A DNA stretch of 64,000 bases from Artocarpus heterophyllus (Eukaryota > Streptophyta > Magnoliopsida > Rosales > Moraceae): contig CM046341.1 of assembly GCA_025403435.1 (NCBI GenBank), positions 6,905,219 to 6,969,218 of the forward strand, read 5' to 3'. The notes beneath the pieces are model-generated. The model ran no database searches, had not been told where the DNA came from, and worked only from the letters and a program-made list of their open reading frames with translations. The position numbers and the translations under genes were made by a program. The stretch's first letter is position 1. Each line of letters opens with the position of its first letter. This document shows, one piece after another, positions 60,193 through 64,000 of this stretch.

Positions 60193-62134
60193 TGTAGCAC
60201 CCGAGATTTCTAATACATTAAAAATGCATTAGATTAGGGATTATATTAAGATGAAAAATACAGTTTAAGAAAAAATACTGTATAATAACATGAAAAATTA
60301 TACAGTATTAGAGTAATACAGTGTAAGAATTGGACTGTTTAAGGTCACGCAGTACAAAAATTGGGCTGTTTAAGTTAAAGCAGTATAGGAATAATACTGC
60401 TTAGAGAATGTGGAGGAATAAGAAATGTTATGTTCGGCCTCCAAAAATTAACCAGAGGCAAGTAAAATATTTTACACAGTCTAGGAATATGTTTTTGCAC
60501 TGATTTTACCACGACAGTATAAGAAAAATACTATGCGGTAAAAAAAATTACACAGTGTAAATTTTTGGGTCCCACCAAGTGGACACCCATTAGCTTTTTA
60601 TTGGGCCACCAAGCCATAAAAGGTGGCCCAATCACATCATGCCACATGGTAGCCTAATGGGTTACCATGAGTCACCCATTAGATAAGTATGCATTTAATG
60701 TTGATTTTAGCCAAAAAAAATCTCTCTTTCTTCTCCAAGACCCACGGCAGCCATGGTTGAAGCTCTTCCAAAATTTTTGAACTTCCCATCTTCGCAAAAA
60801 TAACCCCATTTAAGTTTAAGAGGCAAAGTTCAAAGGATTTTAATAAGTTTTAAGGTAAAATCCTTAACTTTTTTCAAGGTTTTTCATGGTTTTTCTTGGG
60901 TTAAGAAAGAAAAGTTAATTCAAAGCATTCTTTCAAAGGCATGTGGGTTTTCAAGTAAAGTTTTGCTTAAATCCCATAGATACATGAATTATGGCATGAT
61001 GATGTTGTGAAAATTTAGGTTTTATTGTGCAAATTGTTAGTTTTTGTAAAAAAGTATTATTTTTGTAATTTTAGTACTAATTTTGCAAAAATGATGAGTG
61101 GGCATGAAATTGATTCAAACAAGGGTTAGAACTGCCTATGCAGGGGTAGATTTATTGTTTAAAAATAAATTTTTACAAAAATACCCTAAGGACTAAATTG
61201 AAAGGAAAAGATTCTTCTCGGCAGATTTGAAAATCAGCCAAAAAATCCCCCTAAACATTGGAATTTCAAAAAAGTTAAAACATAAAAGTTGTATATCACA
61301 GTGAAAATGTGAGGACATTATAGACAGTTTCTTAAAATTCTACTCGGTTTAGGAGTTATGAATTTTACAAGAATTTGTTAAAATTGAAAAAAAAATTAAA
61401 AAGGGCAAAAATGTCATTTTCCCAAAGGATTTTGAATATGGTACTTTGAGTAAAAATATTCCTCAAGAAAAATGGGGATTAATGGTTTAAAAACAATTAT
61501 TTTTGGTTCTGAGGGCAAAAATATAATATTTTTGTATTTCGGGCCAAAACTGTGAAATTGTATGGAAACTAGGTTTTCACTAGGGAACGTTGTTTTCCTA
61601 TACTACTGTAGGTAGTAAGTGCCATAGATGCTTGGTTTTTAAGAAATTAAAGTTTAGTTAAGGAAATGATGGAAGAAAAGAGTTAAGGGCAAAATGGTCA
61701 TTTTATGAAAAATGGCCAAAACGGACCCGAAACGTCCAATGTTGGGAAACTTTTCTTAGTGGCAATATTTTCGTAATATGTAAGTAATGAAACGTTAAAG
61801 TTAAGCAATAGGTTTTATAGAGTTAAGAAATGGACGAAAAACCTAAAAAGGGTAAAAACGTCATTTTTACGAAAACGGCTAAAACGGAGTCGAACAGTCC
61901 GATTTAGCATAACGTTCTTAGACGAAAAATGTTCCGTAATACGTTAAACCGTCATGTGAGATGAGAGATTTAATAAGAGATGTTCAAGTAAACGAAAAGG
62001 TAACCCAGTGGGTTACAAAATTAAGTGAAGGAAAAAGGGTAAACCGATAATGCACAAGTCCAGTTAAAAGGAAAGAATGGTTAATGTTTACGTTTTATTA
62101 TCAATTGAGTGGATTAATAAAAAGAAAGTTAATT
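60193..62134 (+). repeat. LTR-like noncoding segment starting TGTAGCACCC
   Basis: It starts TGTAGCACCCGAGATTTC, next to the 5' edge of the decayed copia. It contains leader-like DNA with repeated phrases (GGCAAAAATGTCATTTT near 61404, GGCAAAATGGTCATTTT near 61689, AAAACGTCATTTT near 61854) that recall long Ty3/gypsy LTRs. It is cut at 62134 by another LTR start. No coding frame is seen. Confidence 0.45.
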
Positions 62135-63245
62135 TGTGAGACCCGCCTACGTGGCCGTCGCTTAACTTGAACATAATCGTAATTTCAACATACTTTAACA
62201 TAAAGTACTAAAAATTACGAAATAAAAATTTTCCTTTCAAATACATTGCAAACCTTTACTTAATCTTTATATCTTTATGTATAATAAATGAAAACATATT
62301 TTAAAAATAACTTGTATAACATTTATAAACACATTGCAAGTCATAACTTGTACTATAAAACTTACTGCATAATAAATACATCATAAAACTTATAACTTAA
62401 ACTGTAAAACATTATGCATTAACAAAATACAAAAGTACCTTAAACATAATTATTTCAAATAAATTCTTGATAATAAAGAATTCGTAATATATGATCTTGA
62501 AAGAAATATCAATCATATCTCAAAACATAATTTTGTAAACTAACATGTTAACATTAATATCTCAAACATGAAAAAAAATCATATAATAATCATTACGGTT
62601 TAAAGTATCCATAATTCGTAAAAACTTGCCTTGCATACCTCATAACATTAATCTCTTGAAACATATAATAATAAAATATCCTTAAAACTTTTCTTATAAA
62701 CATGAAGATAATTTTTTAAGAATTACTTCCTTTAAAACATTTCTTAAAACATACTTAAAAATTGTTGCGACTATTGTCGCATTTCAAGTTGAGGCCTTGC
62801 TCAACCAATGCCTTTAAAACCCTTTTTTTGAATCGTTTCTTAGAACTTATTAAGAAACATTTACTAAAACATAGCTTAAAACTTAACTTTACAATTAGAT
62901 AAAATATTTCGTAAAATATAACTTAAACTTTGAAAACGTTTTTAACTTCAACTTTCTTGAACTTTGAAAGTACTATATCAAATAGTGGAAAAATAACCTT
63001 TTCTTTCAGCAACGAAAATATACCATAGTGGTATCCATACCCATCTCCACCATTCGTCCGTCGCTTACCACTGCCCAACAAATATCGCTAACAGGTTTTC
63101 TTAGCTACAACATGAACATACTTAAATGAGCTTTTGCTCAGTAAGTTGAAAATCAGTCTCGTAAAACATAATTAAAAAATCATTTTAATAAAAATATGCA
63201 TGAATATTTTATGCTGTTTTGTCAACTTGTTTTATGCTTAATTAT
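62135..63245 (-). repeat. Third plus-orientated copy of the 7500/24517 LTR family, truncated
   Basis: It starts TGTGAGACCCGCCTACGTGGCCGTCGCTTAACTTGAAC, like TGTAACGACCCGCCCTTACGTGGCCGTCACTTAACTTAAAC at 24517 (cited here in separate parts: terminal TGT, then TACGTGGCCGT, then CTTAACTT). The island GGTATCCATACCCATCTCC and the following ACAGGTTTTCTTAG segment are also shared. Likeness ends near 63245, where the DNA leading to a copia gag begins. The remaining 3.5 kb of the family LTR is absent. Confidence 0.6.
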
Positions 63246-63674
63246 GAACATCCTATAATCATTCATTCCTTACTTTAACTCTTATCTTTGTTCCATAACT
63301 TTCCTTATAAATCATGGATAAAACATTAAAACGGTGGTTATACACTCACGTTAATTTTATTATTAACCTCCCCTAGGAGCTCTGTTAATAAAATTAATGG
63401 CCAAAGTAGCGATTATTAGTATATGCTGGATCATACGGGTCCTAGATGGCATATATTAATCAGGAGGGGATCCGTGTTCCTGATTAAATTTGGCATGACT
63501 CTCCTAGAATCTTGTTGAATTCTGAGTTGGGAATTATCGTTGTAAGGTTGTGATATTTTCAAGGTTTTGACACATAAACACATTTGTATGATTTTACATG
63601 ATTGTGTTATCTTACTAAACTATTAATATATGTTTGCTTATATTTGGTATATGATTATTTATTATAGATTGAAA
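63246..63674 (+). other. Leader-like DNA before copia gag
   Basis: The stretch lies between the truncated LTR and the gag ATG. I see no LTR terminus and no tRNA-type primer-binding site (such as TGGTATCAGAGC). It may be the 5' untranslated part of a truncated copia, or old LTR DNA. Confidence 0.35.
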
Positions 63675-64000
63675 ATGTCTAAAAATGCTTTATCATCGAT
63701 ACTTGACAAAAACCAATTAACCGGTGAGAATTATAACGATTGGAAACAGAACCTGGACATCGTCCTATCCTTTGAGAAACTGAAATATGTACTGGCAACC
63801 CCTTGTCCTCCCAAGCCTACGGGAGACTCAAATAATGAGCAATTCCAAGCGTACGACCTCTGTAAAGATGCTAATGATCAGGCCCGCTGCTATGTTATGG
63901 CTAGCATGAACAACGTGCTACAGGCTCAACATCAGGATTATGAGACTGCGAAGCAGATCTTGGATAATCTTGATGACATGTTTGGAGGCCAGGCCATAAC
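63675..64000 (+). CDS. Ty1/copia Gag, N-terminal part (runs off window)
   Basis: An ATG at 63675 opens a frame with no stop to the window edge (108 codons). It begins MSKNALSSILDKNQLTGENY and continues with DWKQNLDIVL, LATPCPPKP and ILDNLDDMFGGQ. These blocks are typical of plant Ty1/copia Gag (UBN2-like 'LTG.NY..W...L...L' opening, 'L..L..MF' later). It shares this style with the decayed minus-strand Gag at 60112 (YKFVLTEECPPPP). No lesion is seen in the visible part. The rest of the element lies to the right. Confidence 0.82.
   Translation, partial: MSKNALSSILDKNQLTGENYNDWKQNLDIVLSFEKLKYVLATPCPPKPTGDSNNEQFQAYDLCKDANDQARCYVMASMNNVLQAQHQDYETAKQILDNLDDMFGGQAI

Overview
The window is nuclear DNA from a flowering plant, most likely a woody eudicot. 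Evidence: split genes with GT/AG introns, plant-specific receptor kinases, a plant GT14 glycosyltransferase pair, AT-rich intergenic DNA and a heavy load of LTR retrotransposons. I cannot name the species. Four intact protein-coding genes are supported. There is also one decayed gene, one duplicated gene fragment and many mobile elements. I see no rRNA, tRNA, CRISPR or prokaryote-type operon.

Layout. 1-2128 is the 3' tail and long terminal repeat (LTR) of a Ty1/copia element. 2129-5860 is repeat-derived noncoding DNA with a degenerate DNA-transposon-like coding trace. 6018-12600 is the 5' half of a metallo-beta-lactamase-fold (LACTB2-like) gene. It has no in-frame start, carries a nonsense codon, lacks its catalytic half and has a 4.7 kb solo LTR in one intron. 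12830-17722 is repeat DNA with a nested Mutator-like element and a partial LTR. 20249-23337 (minus) is an LRK10L/WAK-type receptor kinase. 23690-29380 is a GGCC-rich element split by a second solo LTR of the family seen at 7500. 30633-32773 and 39492-42441 (plus) are paralogous GT14 glycosyltransferases. Between them a 1.7 kb tandem duplication copied the 3' end of the first gene. 43882-47190 (minus) is an LRR-III receptor-like kinase. 47191-64000 is a retrotransposon nest: foldback elements, a copia tail with its LTR, several stacked LTR starts, a 3.9 kb decayed minus-strand copia polyprotein, and a second copia gag that runs off the right edge.

How the genes relate. Both receptor kinases are predicted plasma-membrane proteins with extracellular ligand-binding regions. 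The two GT14 proteins are predicted type II membrane proteins of the Golgi. Nothing in the sequence shows that the four genes act together; the GT14 pair is a local paralogous duplication. The most informative structures are genomic: a gene death with visible lesions, a family of at least four same-orientation LTRs sharing conserved islands (one carrying a swapped GC-rich block bounded by a splice donor), and a tandem duplication whose breakpoints can be read. I did not find a convincing undescribed biological system.
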